Shown piece after piece: positions 24,763 through 36,145 of a DNA stretch of 64,000 nucleotides. The DNA comes from Inia geoffrensis. Its lineage: Eukaryota > Chordata > Mammalia > Artiodactyla > Iniidae. The stretch lies in the NCBI GenBank assembly GCA_036417435.1, contig CM070918.1, positions 33,115,523 through 33,179,522 on the forward strand, given 5' to 3'. Position 1 is the stretch's first letter. Every line of letters begins with the position of its first letter. The notes under the pieces are model-generated. The model was not told the origin of the DNA, made no database searches, and saw nothing but the letters and a program-made list of their open reading frames with translations. The position numbers and the translations under genes were made by a program.

Positions 24763-24832
24763 ATCCTCATGTAATCCTCATGGCGTCTCTCTGATACATC
24801 CTCATCTAATCCTCATGGCGTCTCTCTGATAC
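24763..24832. repeat. 35-bp tandem duplication
   Basis: Two adjacent 35-bp copies, 24763-24797 and 24798-24832, differing at one base. Each contains 'taatcctcatggcgtctctc'. Confidence 0.97.
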
Positions 24833-24869
24833 ATCCTGAGCTTGTGCGCTTTTTCCACCTTTATTATTA

Positions 24870-25820
24870 CTACTATAGATCAAGTCATCATTTATCTCTG
24901 GCTTGGACTTCCGTACCCCCAAACTGGTCTCCCCACTTCAACTTTGCACAGCCGTCTCCTTCTCCACACGTCAGTTGGACTCAGACTTTAAACATGTAAA
25001 TCAAATTGTGTCACCTCCCCACTTAAAGCCCTTCCATGACTCCCCATTGAGCACAGAGTGAAATCTTTGTGCTCTGGCTGACAACGCCCCACGCCATCTG
25101 GCTTCTGCCTGTATCTGAGAACTCATCTACCGCACTCCCCAAACTTGTCCACTGTGCTCAGACCCGCTGGGCTTCTTTCTGTCCCAGGCTGGTTGTTCCT
25201 CAAGGCCTTTCCACCAGCTGTTCTTCCTGCTTGGAACACTCTCTTTAGATCTTTACTCTGGGCCTGGCTTCTTTTTGTGACTTGTGTCTTACCTAAAATG
25301 ACACCTGCTCAGTGTAGCTTCTCTGACCAGCCAAGCTACAGCAACTTCCCTCTATTTGTGTCATGCATTTTATTTGCATTAATTGACCTGGTGTAGGTGT
25401 AGAATGAGGTTCTGCTGCTGTCGGATGGTCTGGGTTTCAGTCTTGGTTGGTCCTGCCACTCACTGGCTGTGTGACTTTGGGCAAGTTACGTAACCTTTTA
25501 GTCTTCTCCTCTAGAAAATGGATATAATAATCTTATGTCCCCCCATTATGAGAATTAAATAAGTCAAGACATAATAGTTTCTGACACATTCTATATACCC
25601 AAGAACTGTTAGCTATTATTATTTTTATGTGATTAGTGTTATTAAAATGATTTTATATTTTCTTATTTATTTATTTGGCTATTTCTCTCTTCCACTTAGA
25701 AAATACACTTTATGAAGGAAGGAACCTTATCTGTTACATTTGCAAATGTACCCCTAGAGCTTAGGACAGTGCATGGCACAAGTAGGCACTCACCAACAAT
25801 TTGTTGGTTATTAAAATCTG
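24870..25820 (+). repeat. LINE-2 fragment, interrupted by a MIR
   Basis: The first part contains 'aaagcccttccatgactccc', 'tgttcttcctgcttggaaca' and 'gtagcttctctgaccagcca' in L2 order. The 3' end resumes at about 25660 ('agaaaatacactttatgaag', 'gacagtgcatggcacaagta'). Confidence 0.78.
25400..25635 (+). repeat. MIR element inserted in L2
   Basis: 'ctggctgtgtgactttgggc' and 'aagttacgtaacctttta' mark the MIR core in the sense orientation, ending with 'aactgttagctattatt'. Confidence 0.85.
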
Positions 25821-26487
25821 AAACATCATTATCCCCATTTTAGAAATTGTATAATCAGGGCTCTGACAGGTAAAGTTACTTACCCAAGGTTAATCCTGAT
25901 TCCAAAGACCACGTTCTGTCCATTACACCAAAATACATGAGTGTATATTTCTTTCCTCCAAATTCTGTCATGTTTGATCAAAACATGATTTTCAGGTTGC
26001 CTTTTTATACATCCTGATATGACTCGTGAAATGAAAACAACCGTTTCTGTGAATATGAGGGGTCAAGGCCAAGAGTTAAACCCAGAGGAAAGTTCAGAAG
26101 GTGAAATATACACAAACCCACCAAATTCAAGGGGTGGAAAAAGGTGACCCGACTCCTGCCTTGGGGATGTGCAAGATAGTGACCTTGGGATTGGACCGCC
26201 CGAGGAGACTCCTGTGCTTTGACTTCTTCAGGGAGAGAATCTCTGAAATCATAAACCCCTACTTTGGGCTCTTGTACTTCTTTTGTCATCTTATCCTAGT
26301 GGGGCGGAGGCAGAAGTTGAGAAATGGAAATGTTGGCTTCTGCAGCCTCTAGGAAATTGTGGGCTGGACTCTGCCTTTGCCCCTGACAGAACATGATGAT
26401 GGTCCTTGGGGGCTTCACTGACTCATTCTTTTCAACGGCCTTTTTCTGTTTATTTTTATTTTTGGTAAGCTATGAAAACAGTGTGAG

Positions 26488-26640
26488 AGTGCATGACACG
26501 CAGGAAAAAATACAGACTTTGGCCACGGTCAGATCAAGGTTCAGGTTTCTGCTGGGCCACTTCTGGGCTGCGCCTTGGCACGTTAACTTCTCTAAACCTC
26601 AGTTTCCTTGTTTATATAAAGGGGATTTGCATGACAACTC
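26488..26640 (+). repeat. MIR element
   Basis: 'cacgttaacttctctaaacc' and 'tcagtttccttgtttatata' are the MIR core in the sense orientation. The 3' half is missing. Confidence 0.7.
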
Positions 26641-27040
26641 AGAGACCTTGCCTCAAGTGTCTCGCGTCCTTCTTCAGTATGCATCATCGACCCTTTTGAG
26701 ACTTTAATAAAAGCTATGGATTTTCTCCTTAGAAATATGCCCATACACCCCGAATTTGGCATTTAATTTCATAGGGTTCATGGAGCCTTTGAAACCCAGG
26801 TTAAGCATGCCTGCACCAGACCAGGGTCCTTATGGTTATGGGAAGACCGTGTGTGTGCGCACACACGCTTGCTTTTTTTCCTTAGGAACCAAACCAGTTT
26901 GCTTCCTGCGGTCTCTTATTAATGTTTGTTGAATGAGGGAATTTAACTAATTTCTGAATTGCTTAATCACATTGAGCTTGATATTTGGTTTCCTTTGCCC
27001 TAGGGCCAGTGATAGTGCCAGCTTAATAACTTCGTCTGGG

Positions 27041-27100
27041 CATGCCAGTAGCCACTGCACTGTGACAATAAATATCTGAGCTTGTGGTTTTTGCCTTAGG
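27041..27100 (+). promoter_or_regulatory. FTO: Block with the rs8050136 orthologous site
   Basis: CATGCCAGTAGCC at 27041, then ACTGTGACAAT and AATATCTGAG to TGTGGTTTTTGCC, matches the recalled flanks of human rs8050136, with a small length difference upstream. The variant base aligns to A at 27070. In human this site has been reported as a CUX1-binding position affecting FTO and RPGRIP1L expression. Function here is inferred from position and conservation only. Confidence 0.78.
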
Positions 27101-27279
27101 TAAACTGTAGAGGTGGAGTCAGGAAACGCTTAGAAAATATCTTTGATTTATAATAATGTGTAACTATCATGAGCCAACCCTTGAGGGGTGGTACCTGAAA
27201 GTATTTGGACACTAGATTGGGCCTGACCATCACAGTGTGTGAAATTTTGCTCATACGTAGAATGTAGAATATAAAGTCT

Positions 27280-27410
27280 TAGGGCTAGAAGGTCTTAGAG
27301 ACCATTTAATCTAATTCCTCCAGATCGATTAAGTGATTTGTCCAAGGTCCGTCAACTGGTGTGGTGGCAGAGGTCAGGGCATGAAACTCTCCACCTAGAT
27401 TCGTCCTCCA
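27280..27410 (-). repeat. MIR/L2-like fragment
   Basis: 'agaccatttaatctaattcc' and 'tttgtccaaggtccgtcaac' resemble an antisense MIR or L2-related unit. Diverged. Confidence 0.45.
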
Positions 27411-27529
27411 CCCCCATCAAGAGGGTATTCTTTACCTTCTCTGAAACCAGTACCCTCCACTGTCTTCCGTGTGGTTTAACAACCTTTTGAGACGAAATGC
27501 AGCCATGTTAATGCTGAGTAACATCACTG

Positions 27530-27890
27530 TCTGAAATTGCCTTATTTATGAATGTCTGTTCCCTCTCTCTTTCTCCTTCTGCCCCAAACATCAACCCCAC
27601 ATGGACAGGCATCTTGTCTATCTTATTCAATTCAGTAACCTTAGAGCCTTATATGAATAGTAGATGTGTAATCAGTTTTGGTTGGATGAATGAATAAGGA
27701 GTTTTCCTGGCAGTTCTTTTAATAATATCAGAAGAGTTGGGATTTCACCTCATTTTCATCAGTAGATTAGCAAACATTGATTGAACCTACTGTATGTCAG
27801 ACACTAACAGGCCCAGGAATGAATGAGATATGGTGCCTAGCTTCAAGAAGTTATAATCTAAATACAGAAATAACAAAGTCAAGAGCAGCA
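27530..27890. repeat. LINE-2 remnants
   Basis: 27540-27700 looks like a sense L2 3' end ('ggatgaatgaataagg'). 27760-27890 looks like an antisense L2 3' end ('actgtatgtcagacactaac'). Both are short. Confidence 0.5.
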
Positions 27891-27899
27891 AGCCAAATT

Positions 27900-29300
27900 T
27901 GGCCCGCAATATTTTTTTTTTTCTGAATATAATTTGAATGCATGCTCCGTTATTTCCTGTGTCTTTTACTCACCGGCTTTGCTCATTAAACTGCCTGGCT
28001 TCTGATGGTATTTGAGTTCAAGTTTTAGGTTCTATAGATCAGTAGTTTCTAAGTATGGTAGATCATCACTTTATCTCAGAAACAACACACGCACAGAGGT
28101 ACCCAGACCCTATCCCTTTGGGCTGGGGCCTTGGAAGCTGTACAGAAAAATAGTAACTCCGTAGGCAGTTGAAATGAGCAGCCAGTCTAGCTAGATACCT
28201 CTGCTTTACAGGTAAGTATGAGTACTTGTCTTAGAGCCCGGACCTGATATTCTACATTAATCACATTTCCTCTTCCTCAAAGATTTGTATGTTCTTTTCA
28301 GTACATGCTTCTGTTCTAGGGGCCTCTGGAACAGTCAGATCGTGTGTTTGCTGTCTGAACACTTACACTCTGAAAACTCCTTGAAGTCATGTAGACAAAT
28401 GAATGTAGACATCAAACAAATAATCCCTGAACTGGTAATAGCCCCATTTGACTTTCCTTGTGTCTTTTCACGTATGGGGGGTTATCTCTTTGACTAGATG
28501 CCAGCATATAAATTGAGCGGCGTTGGTTACATGGAGATGTTCAAGAGTAAATCCTTTTTTTGTGGAACAAGGGAGTTGTATTTGTGGTTTTCCAGGATTC
28601 CTCTTCCTTGACTTGGAAGTCCTATCTCAGCAGACCTGAAAAGAGGTGAGCTGTCAAGGTGTTGGCAGTGATAGGCTCCTCTGGGTGGGACTCAGGGCAT
28701 CCTACCAGCCGAAAGGAGAGGAAGTTTAAATGATTTCACATTTGGGTTTTACTTACTATAATTGCTGGAAGTGGTAAATTGGGTGTGACAGATCTAACAG
28801 GTAATTGCCAAGGGGGTTTCATTACCAGCCATGGAGTAGATAAATGATTTTCCTTATGTTAAAAAGCAAAATCAAACTAAAGAAAGAAAAATTAGACTAT
28901 ATTTGGAGTTAGAATTCAGAAATTGTAGAAATGTGCACGCATATCAAAACTGTTTCAAAAGTGTTAACTTAGTTCGCTTCTCTCTGCCAGGGTGGGGTGG
29001 CACAGAGAAGTGAAGGGAGGTTATGATTGATGAGAAACTGTAAAAGAGGGTAGGATTGGTAAGCAAAGTTTCTTCTAGGATTGGTACATATTAAGTAGCC
29101 TTTGGACAGCGCTCAGCTCTAAATACCCGTGTTAGAGCTAAGACTTTTGATATTATCATCGTCTTGTGTTTTACTTATATGTATATATGACCAGTCTCAA
29201 TAGATTTCATTCATTGGTAACTTGATTGGCTTAATGAAAATATTTTTAAAAGGCATAGTAAAGCACAGCAGTACGACTTGAGGAGCACATGACTGCAGTG
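27900..29300. other. Intronic stretch without recognised gene
   Basis: No exon or confidently named repeat was seen. Confidence 0.5.
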
Positions 29301-29304
29301 TTTC

Positions 29305-30560
29305 ATTCATTCAGTAGATATTTGTTGAGGGCCCACCTTGTACTGGGTATACAGTGATAAACAAGGCAGGATGGCAGCATATAAGGAAAGGGATTTTTGC
29401 CTCATTGGTGTACTAGTAACCTACCCTTGCACAAAATAGACACAAAATAATTACAGATGGTCCCCAACTTACGGTGGTTCAACGTACGATTTTTTGACTT
29501 GACGCTGGTGTGAAAGCCATACACATTCGGTAGAAACTATACTTCGAAGTTTGAACTTGGATCTTTTCTCAGGTTAGCCACGATCCTCTCTTGGCTACGA
29601 TCCTCTCTTGTGATGCTGGGCAGCTCGCAGTCAGCCACGCAATCACGAGGGTAAATAACCGATACACTGACAACCATCCTGTACCCAGTCAGCCATTCTG
29701 TTTTTCACTTTCAGTACAATATTCAATAAATGACATGGGATATTCAACACTATTATAAAACAGGCTTTGTGTTAGATGATTTTGCTCAACTGTAGGCTAA
29801 TGTGTTTTCTGACATATTTAAGATGGGCTAAGCTATGACGTTTGGTAGGTTAGGTGTATTAAATGTGTTTTTGACATGATGTTTTCAACTTAACAATGGC
29901 TTTATCGGGATATACTCCCATCATAAGTTGAGGAAGATCTGTCCTGAATGAAGGAAGAAAGGAAGATAGACTTGATCTCTGCTTTCATGGAGCTTACAGT
30001 CTAGTGGGAGAGACAGACAAAAAATAAGTGCAAATAAATAAACAGAATATATGATAGATAGTGCCTGGAGTGAGGATGCTGTTTTTGATAGGCTGGCCAG
30101 GAGTGGGCTGGTTTGGGAAGAGACCGATGAGAGAGAGACAGTCTCGCAAAGCAGGGGAGGAGAAGTGTTTAAGGAACAGAAGGAAGACCTGATGACTGGT
30201 GAATAGTGAACGAGGGGAGGCTTGCGATGGCGTGGAAACATAGGCAGGGGCTGTGTCGCGATAAGGGGTTTGGATTTTTTTCTGTGTGTACTGGGAGCCC
30301 ATGAAGAAGGTAGAAGATTTTAAGCAAGGGAATGATCTGATCTGATCTATTTTTTTTTAAAGAGGTTGCTCTGAGTGCTGTGGAGAGTAGACCATAGGTG
30401 GGGAACCAGAGGAAGGCCTTCCCAGGAGGAGGCCCTTGGAGCGTGGTTGGCGAGAGGTGGTGGTGCCTTGCCCCAGGGGCGTAACAGTGGAAATGGAGAG
30501 AAGTGGGTGGATTTGGAATGTATTTTTGCAATAGAGAAAATTGGTCAGCGGTCTCAGAGA
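29305..30560 (-). repeat. LINE-2 fragment, antisense, interrupted by Tigger
   Basis: The left part (29305-29453: 'tcattcattcagtagatatt', 'gatatttgttgagggcccac') continues after the Tigger at 29943 with 'tttcatggagcttacagtct', the antisense L2 3' end, and runs to about 30560. Confidence 0.7.
29454..29942. mobile_element. Tigger-like nonautonomous DNA transposon
   Basis: About 490 bp with imperfect terminal inverted repeats: cagatggtccccaacttac at the left and taagttgaggaagatctgt at the right. 'cactttcagtacaatattca' and 'ttggtaggttaggtgtatta' match a common mammalian Tigger-group element. A 17-bp unit is tandemly duplicated inside at 29577-29610. Confidence 0.82.
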
Positions 30561-33550
30561 GTTGCATGAGAAAGTTGGCACACACAGAGACACACATTCC
30601 TTTTCATGATGAACATTCTTTAAAAAGCATTTGTTGGATTATGGGATTATTATTGCCATTAAACGAAAAAACGACTGTTTTTGAAGTATGGGGAGCCCTA
30701 GGAGAGGAGAAAGCGAGCCTTGTGTGTTGCTCAGGGTGGTACACAGCTATGGTTCTGTGGGTCCAGGCATTTTTGACAGCGTGGATTCAAGGAAGAACGG
30801 CAACACACACTGTGTATCTTTTGGCAGATCAGAGCATAATGAAAATAAAATCAGAAAATTCAACTCTGGTTCTTGAAGGAAATAGGATTCAGAAGAGATT
30901 ATCTCAAATCTAGTTTATGAGATAATGTGCTCTCTCATAAACACAGACATCGGTTATGCATTTGGAATGTCTGATTTATTCCTCAGGATTCTTTTTGACT
31001 GCTGTGAATTCAGTGATCCACTTCGATAGTCTTTGTTACTGTGAAGTTTTAATAGGTAACAGTCAGAAACGGAGGGGGAGAACATAAAAGCAAACTGAAA
31101 TGCTAATAGCTGGTACTCTGAAACCATTAACTTGAAGCCGGTTCTTCCTGACCTAATGTTGGAACATAAGGCGGCAGAGAGTCTGAGTGTAACTGGTGCA
31201 CTGGTTCTTTAGAAACATCATCCTCATAAGAATCATGCACCTTCAGTTTCCAGGGCAGCAGCCTTTGCTTTACAACTTGCATGTCTTTGTGGAAAAGCTT
31301 GAAATTCACACCGTCACCTTATGGATCAAAGGGTAAAGGTGAAAACAACCCTAATGTTGTTGGAAGACGCAAAGCAAGACAAGGGGTTCCCCTTAATGGA
31401 AGATGCAACCGGTATTTGCTAGCTAATTTTGATTTTGGTGGTCATAAAAATCACCCCAGAAGCAATCCCAGATAGAGGTCATCTACTACCACACACTTTA
31501 CAGATAAGGAAACTAAGGGTTTGCCTGACATTAAACATTAAGTATACGTGTACCTGTTGGCCCAAGGAAAATAGAGCAAGTAGAACTTTAAAAACAAAGT
31601 TAACTTTCTTTTGTGTTAGATTTCATGCGAACCTCATTGTTCATTTCAGGCTGACTCATATTGTTTCAGCAGATTAAATTTGAGACCTAATGTTGAACAG
31701 AAAGGGGAATGACATTGATAAGAATGGATGCGATTAATGCTATGTTGGCAGGTGACATTTTTTTCCTAAGCTTTTGAGTTTTTCTTCTTCCCCCTCTTTT
31801 AGTTCATCTGCAAGTCTGGCATATTAACTAATCATATAAACATCTTTCATCTTAAGTCTAAGTCTGTATACCGTGTCCCTAGCAGACTAGGTGAGTCAAG
31901 TGAAATTATAGTTCAGTCAAGCCAAAAAATAAAATATCAGAGAGAAGACAGTTGAGTCTGGACTCCATAGTTGAGTGATGAAGGTTCAGACCAGTCAAGG
32001 ACACTGAATTATTCATTGTTGCTGGTTTATGACAGAGCAAATCCAGATATGTGTTACGCTGATTCCGTGTGATTGGGTAATTCTAGGGCTGGCCCCTCTG
32101 CTTCCTGTCCCACTTGAGTCTCCTTGCTTTCCCTTAACCATAAATTGTGGGTATTCGGAAATGCCATGCTTTTGTTGAGAGTTAGCAGGATTGGCGTGAA
32201 GATCAACAAGAAGCAAAGTGGGTCACGTTTCCTTCCCTCAAGTGATGTTCTGTCAACATTTATAGAATATGTGCACCGAATTAGAGTCAACTGTACAGAT
32301 TCCTGAGCTTAGGAAATTATAGTCTGATGGGTCTTCTTCAAATTTAAACCTTAACTCAAGTTTGTAAATTCTTTCTGTTTCATCTTTGCTCTTTATTTAC
32401 TCTCGACCTCCTTTTACCTCTTGGGCTGTGTGCTGTTCTGCTTTTGATACAAAATTGACCTTATTCTCGTTCACCCTCTATCTCCATTTCCCTGTCTTCC
32501 TGGAAGATACTTGGTACTGGTTGCTTCTTCAGTCTCACGGGGGCAGTTACCTCCCGGGGAGTAGGGAGAGCTCGGGCATGTGTGTCTTACTTGTTCATAC
32601 ACTGTGCTCTCTCAGTCAGTGTGCAAATACATTGTATTTTCCTATTCAAGCCTGTTGAGTAAGTAATAAGAACTAGGTGCTGGAATAAATTAACCACAAG
32701 CCAGATTTCATTTTGGAAACGAAATATTTTGGTTTAAGACTGTAGTACATTTGTAAAGCTGTAATATATTGCAGTGATGAAAGCATCTTAAAATCTGTTA
32801 GAGCTGTGCACTTTTAAAATTGTTCATTACTATTTGTTTTTTGTATGTGTGTATGTGTGTGTATGCTTATTTACATACATACAAATATATGACTGCGTCT
32901 GTGCTCATTTGCATACTACATAAATAAAGATGTTCTCTGAGCCAGGACTTTGTGTGCCAGCTTTAAGCCTGAATTGAATTTTACGGATGAGAGAGATACC
33001 CTGAAAATGGAACCATTGGCATAACCTTGTGTGTAATCCTACTCGCAGGCAGAGCTGTAATGATCTGTAAAGTAAGCTCAAGATCTACAAAATGCTCAGA
33101 GAACACAGGCAAAAGCCTTCCCCCTACTCTGCCCCATGAGCTAGGTTGTTCTCCAAAAGCAACAAGTACTACTTGTCTTTTCAGAGAGCTGTGATGAAGC
33201 CCTAAGACTCTTTGTGGTTTAGACTTCATGTGAGTATGATTCCTCTGTACCCTCAGCCTAGAAAAACTTTACAGGCTCTTGGAATTTGATGAAAGTTTCC
33301 TAACTTTGAAGCTCGAGAAGGCTCTCATTTCTGATTAAGCAATTGTTAACATTTTTTTTTTTTTTCTGGCCTAATTCCATGATGCGAAAAATCATATGTG
33401 GTTGCTCTATTTGGAGAACAGTATGTGGCCTCAGATGCTTAAGATCATATCTAGCTTAGAAATCATGTCAACTGAAAATGTGTGTTTTGGGTCTTTTTTC
33501 CCCTAGCCTTTCTGAACTTTTTGCTTTCTTCAGATTCTCCATGTTCTTGG
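30561..33550. other. Mostly unique intronic stretch around the rs9939609 site
   Basis: No exon was recognised. It includes the rs9939609 orthologous block (30988-31040), a TATG/TG-rich patch at about 32842-32885 and a T-run at 33352-33365. Few repeats could be named. Confidence 0.55.
30988..31040 (+). promoter_or_regulatory. FTO: Block with the rs9939609 orthologous site
   Basis: GACTGCTGTGAATT (30997-31010) and GTGATCCACTTCGATAGTC (31013-31031) match the recalled flanks of human rs9939609 with a few substitutions. The variant base aligns to A at 31012, the human risk-associated base. This SNP is a tag and is not known to be causal, so conservation here mainly anchors the map. Confidence 0.78.

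Positions 33551-33578
<28 letters not shown>
33551..33578. repeat. Poly(T) tract
   Basis: 28 uninterrupted T about 40 bp upstream of an antisense LINE-1 3' end. It may be a retroelement tail. Confidence 0.9.
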
Positions 33579-33581
<3 letters not shown>

Positions 33582-33616
33582 TTCTGACCTTCACACGTAC
33601 TTTTCATAGTATCTGG

Positions 33617-34345
33617 ACCACTTTAGAAAAATTGTGGTAAAATACACATAACATAAAATTAACCATCTTAAGCATTTTTAGGTGGACAGTTCAGTGGCAT
33701 TAAGTACATTAGCATTGTCGTGCAACCATCACCACCATCCCTCTCCAGAACTTTTTCATCATCCCACACAGAAACTCTGTACCCATTAAATACTAACTCT
33801 CAATTCCCCGTTCTTCCCAGCCCCTGGAAATGACCATTCTATTTTCTGTCTCTATGAGTTGAGACTCTTCCAGGTACCTCATATAAGCAGTTGTCCTTTT
33901 GGAATGGCTTATTTCACTTAGCATAATGTTCCTCAAGGGTCGTTCATGTTATAGTAGTATCAGAATTTCCTAACTTTTTAAGGACGAATAATATTCTATT
34001 GTATGAATGGATCACATTTTGTTTATCCATTCATCTATTGATGGATACTTGGGTTGCCTCCGTCTTTTGGCTGTTGTGAATAATGCTGCTATGAAAATTA
34101 GTGTCCAAATATCTCTTTGAAACCCACTTCTCAGTTCTTTTGGGTGTATACCCAGAAATGGCATTGCTGGATAATATGGTTATTGAATTTTTAATCTTTT
34201 GAGGAATGGCCAGACTGTTTTCCATCATGACCTGCACCATTTTGCATTCCCACCAACAGTGTACAAAGGTTTCGGTTTCTCTACACTCATGCCAACACTT
34301 GTTATTTATTTATTTCTATTGGTAATAGCCCTTATCACTGGGACG
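33617..34345 (-). repeat. LINE-1 3' end, antisense (old family)
   Basis: 'cagttcagtggcattaagta', 'gaatggcttatttcacttag', 'atccattcatctattgatgg' and 'tgggtgtatacccagaaatg' are the reverse complement of the L1 ORF2 end and 3' UTR. No intact frame. Confidence 0.85.
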
Positions 34346-34349
34346 CTTT

Positions 34350-34640
34350 TGACCACCTTTCCCTCTGCCTGGCTAACACCCACTGATGTTTCGGTTCTCA
34401 GCTCAGATGTTACTTCTGGCAAGCCTTCCCCCAGAGCTCTGTATCCTATCTTTTAAGTTAGGTGCTGTCGTCTTTGCATTCTGTATCATAGGACTTCCTG
34501 CATTTGATTATAGTTTGCTTGTTTAATTTTCTGATACTTCTACCATGTGTTGGGTTCCATGATGGCAGGAATATCTCTCTCTTGATAGATCTGACGTGAT
34601 CACTATGATCTCCTTGGGACCTGGCTCTCAGTAGAGGCAG
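34350..34640 (+). repeat. LINE-2 fragment
   Basis: 'ctcagctcagatgttacttc' and 'tgcattctgtatcatagga' correspond to the L2 3' region. Confidence 0.65.
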
Positions 34641-34689
34641 TGGTTGGAATGTGCATCTTTAAGTTTAAATAAATATTCCCAGTGTACTG

Positions 34690-34880
34690 TATTATGCAGC
34701 CCGGGTTTTGTAGATAAACATGTGAATTCAAATCCTGGCTTTGACTTTTACTAGCTTTGAGATCTTGAACCAGGTATTTTGTCTAAGTCTTGGTCTTCAC
34801 TTCTTTAAAATGGGGGAAATGATACCTGCTTCATCCTCATAAGACTTTTGTAGTGATTAAAAGTTAGCATGCCTGTTAAC
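34690..34880 (+). repeat. MIR element
   Basis: 'attcaaatcctggctttgac' and 'ttcacttctttaaaatgggg' mark the MIR core in the sense orientation. Confidence 0.78.
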
Positions 34881-34899
34881 AGTCAATAACCGTGAATGA

Positions 34900-35860
34900 A
34901 GTGAGTGAGAAGAAGCAGGGGAACAGAACTCCAACATTTTCAGTCTGGCTGGCGCTGACATTAAGATGAAAAACAGGGGAAACAGACGTCAGGAAGTTAG
35001 GAGAGGAGAACGTTGACTTTGACTTTGAGCTTATGGAATCTCGGGTGCTGGTGGGGACTTTCATGTTGTAATATCCTGGAGATAATCTGATGTAGGTTTG
35101 GATTAGAGATGGGGATTTGAGCGTTATCTGTAATGAACTCATTTTAAGAAGATGAGATTGCCTAAAGGAAGAATGTTTTGTTGAGGGGGAAGAAGGAGAA
35201 GGGTAGGGGATGTCTGCTACTCAGAGCGGAGGAAGAAAGACCTGAAACAGAGGCTGGGGAGGAGGGAGGCTAGGCTAGAGGAATAATAAGGGAGGAGGAG
35301 ATTTTATAGAAACCAAGGGAAAAGAGGATTTTGAGAAAAGAATGCATGTACCTAACCATGCCCAATGCTTCCCAAATGACGGAGAGGATGAGGCTGCATT
35401 TTAGCAAGAGGAGTTGGTCACTGATCTTGGAAAGAATCGTTTTAGTAGAATGACAGTGGTAGAAGCTAGGTCATAATGGGCATTAGGGCAAAATGAGATA
35501 GTGAGAACTTGGGTCATTTATCTTAAATTGTTCTTCAGGAAGTTTGGTAGGGAAAAAAAGGACGCATTGGGATGATAGCTGGGGTGGGAAGTAGGAGAAG
35601 CCAAGGGAGGGTTTAATTAATTAATTAGCTAATTAATTAACAATTTCTTAGGGTGGCAGGATGGTTTTTTTTTTTTAAGTCTGAGATAATGTAAGCACAA
35701 AGGATGAAGAGAAGAGACCTGTGGAGAGGAAGAGGTTGCTTGAGGATATAAAATAGAACTGTGAAGGCAGGCACGTGACCCCAAGGAAAGCAGGAAGGAA
35801 TGGAACCATGAGGACAGGCAAAATTGTTGGCCTTTTTAATCTATTTTTAAACTTTTATTA
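34900..35860 (-). repeat. LINE-2-like fragment, antisense
   Basis: Purine-rich sequence with 'ggagataatctgatgtaggt' and 'gcaagaggagttggtcactg' resembles the antisense 5' region of L2. A (TTAA)n patch lies at about 35611-35640. Confidence 0.5.
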
Positions 35861-35879
35861 ACATGTAAAATTAAATAAA

Positions 35880-36145
35880 ATGTATCAAACACTTATATAG
35901 TGTTTATTTTCTACAAGGAATTGCACACACATTTGTTTCTTTACGAATAATAACCCACTTAATTTAATCTTCATAACAACCTTGTGAGGTAGGTACGATT
36001 ACTATATCTGTTTTATAGATGGGGAAACTGAGGCACAGAGAGGTTAAGCAACTTAAGGTCACGCAGCTAGTAATTGGCAGGGTCAAGAGTTGAACCAATA
36101 AGGTTTAGAGCTTGTGCTCTTAACCATTATTTTAGGCTGTGTCTC
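35880..36145 (-). repeat. MIR element, near full length
   Basis: 'ataacaaccttgtgaggtag', 'atggggaaactgaggcacag' and 'agaggttaagcaacttaagg' are the reverse complement of the MIR consensus, ending 'gtgctcttaaccatta'. Confidence 0.92.

Noticed and set aside
24763..24832. Possible CRISPR-like or satellite array
   Set aside because: Only two adjacent copies with no spacers, in a mammalian intron.
30169..30913. Frames of 142 (-) and 136 (+) codons
   Set aside because: The - frame is in antisense-L2-like sequence with no domain. The + frame has no splice context or recognised homology. Chance frames are expected at this length in 64 kb.
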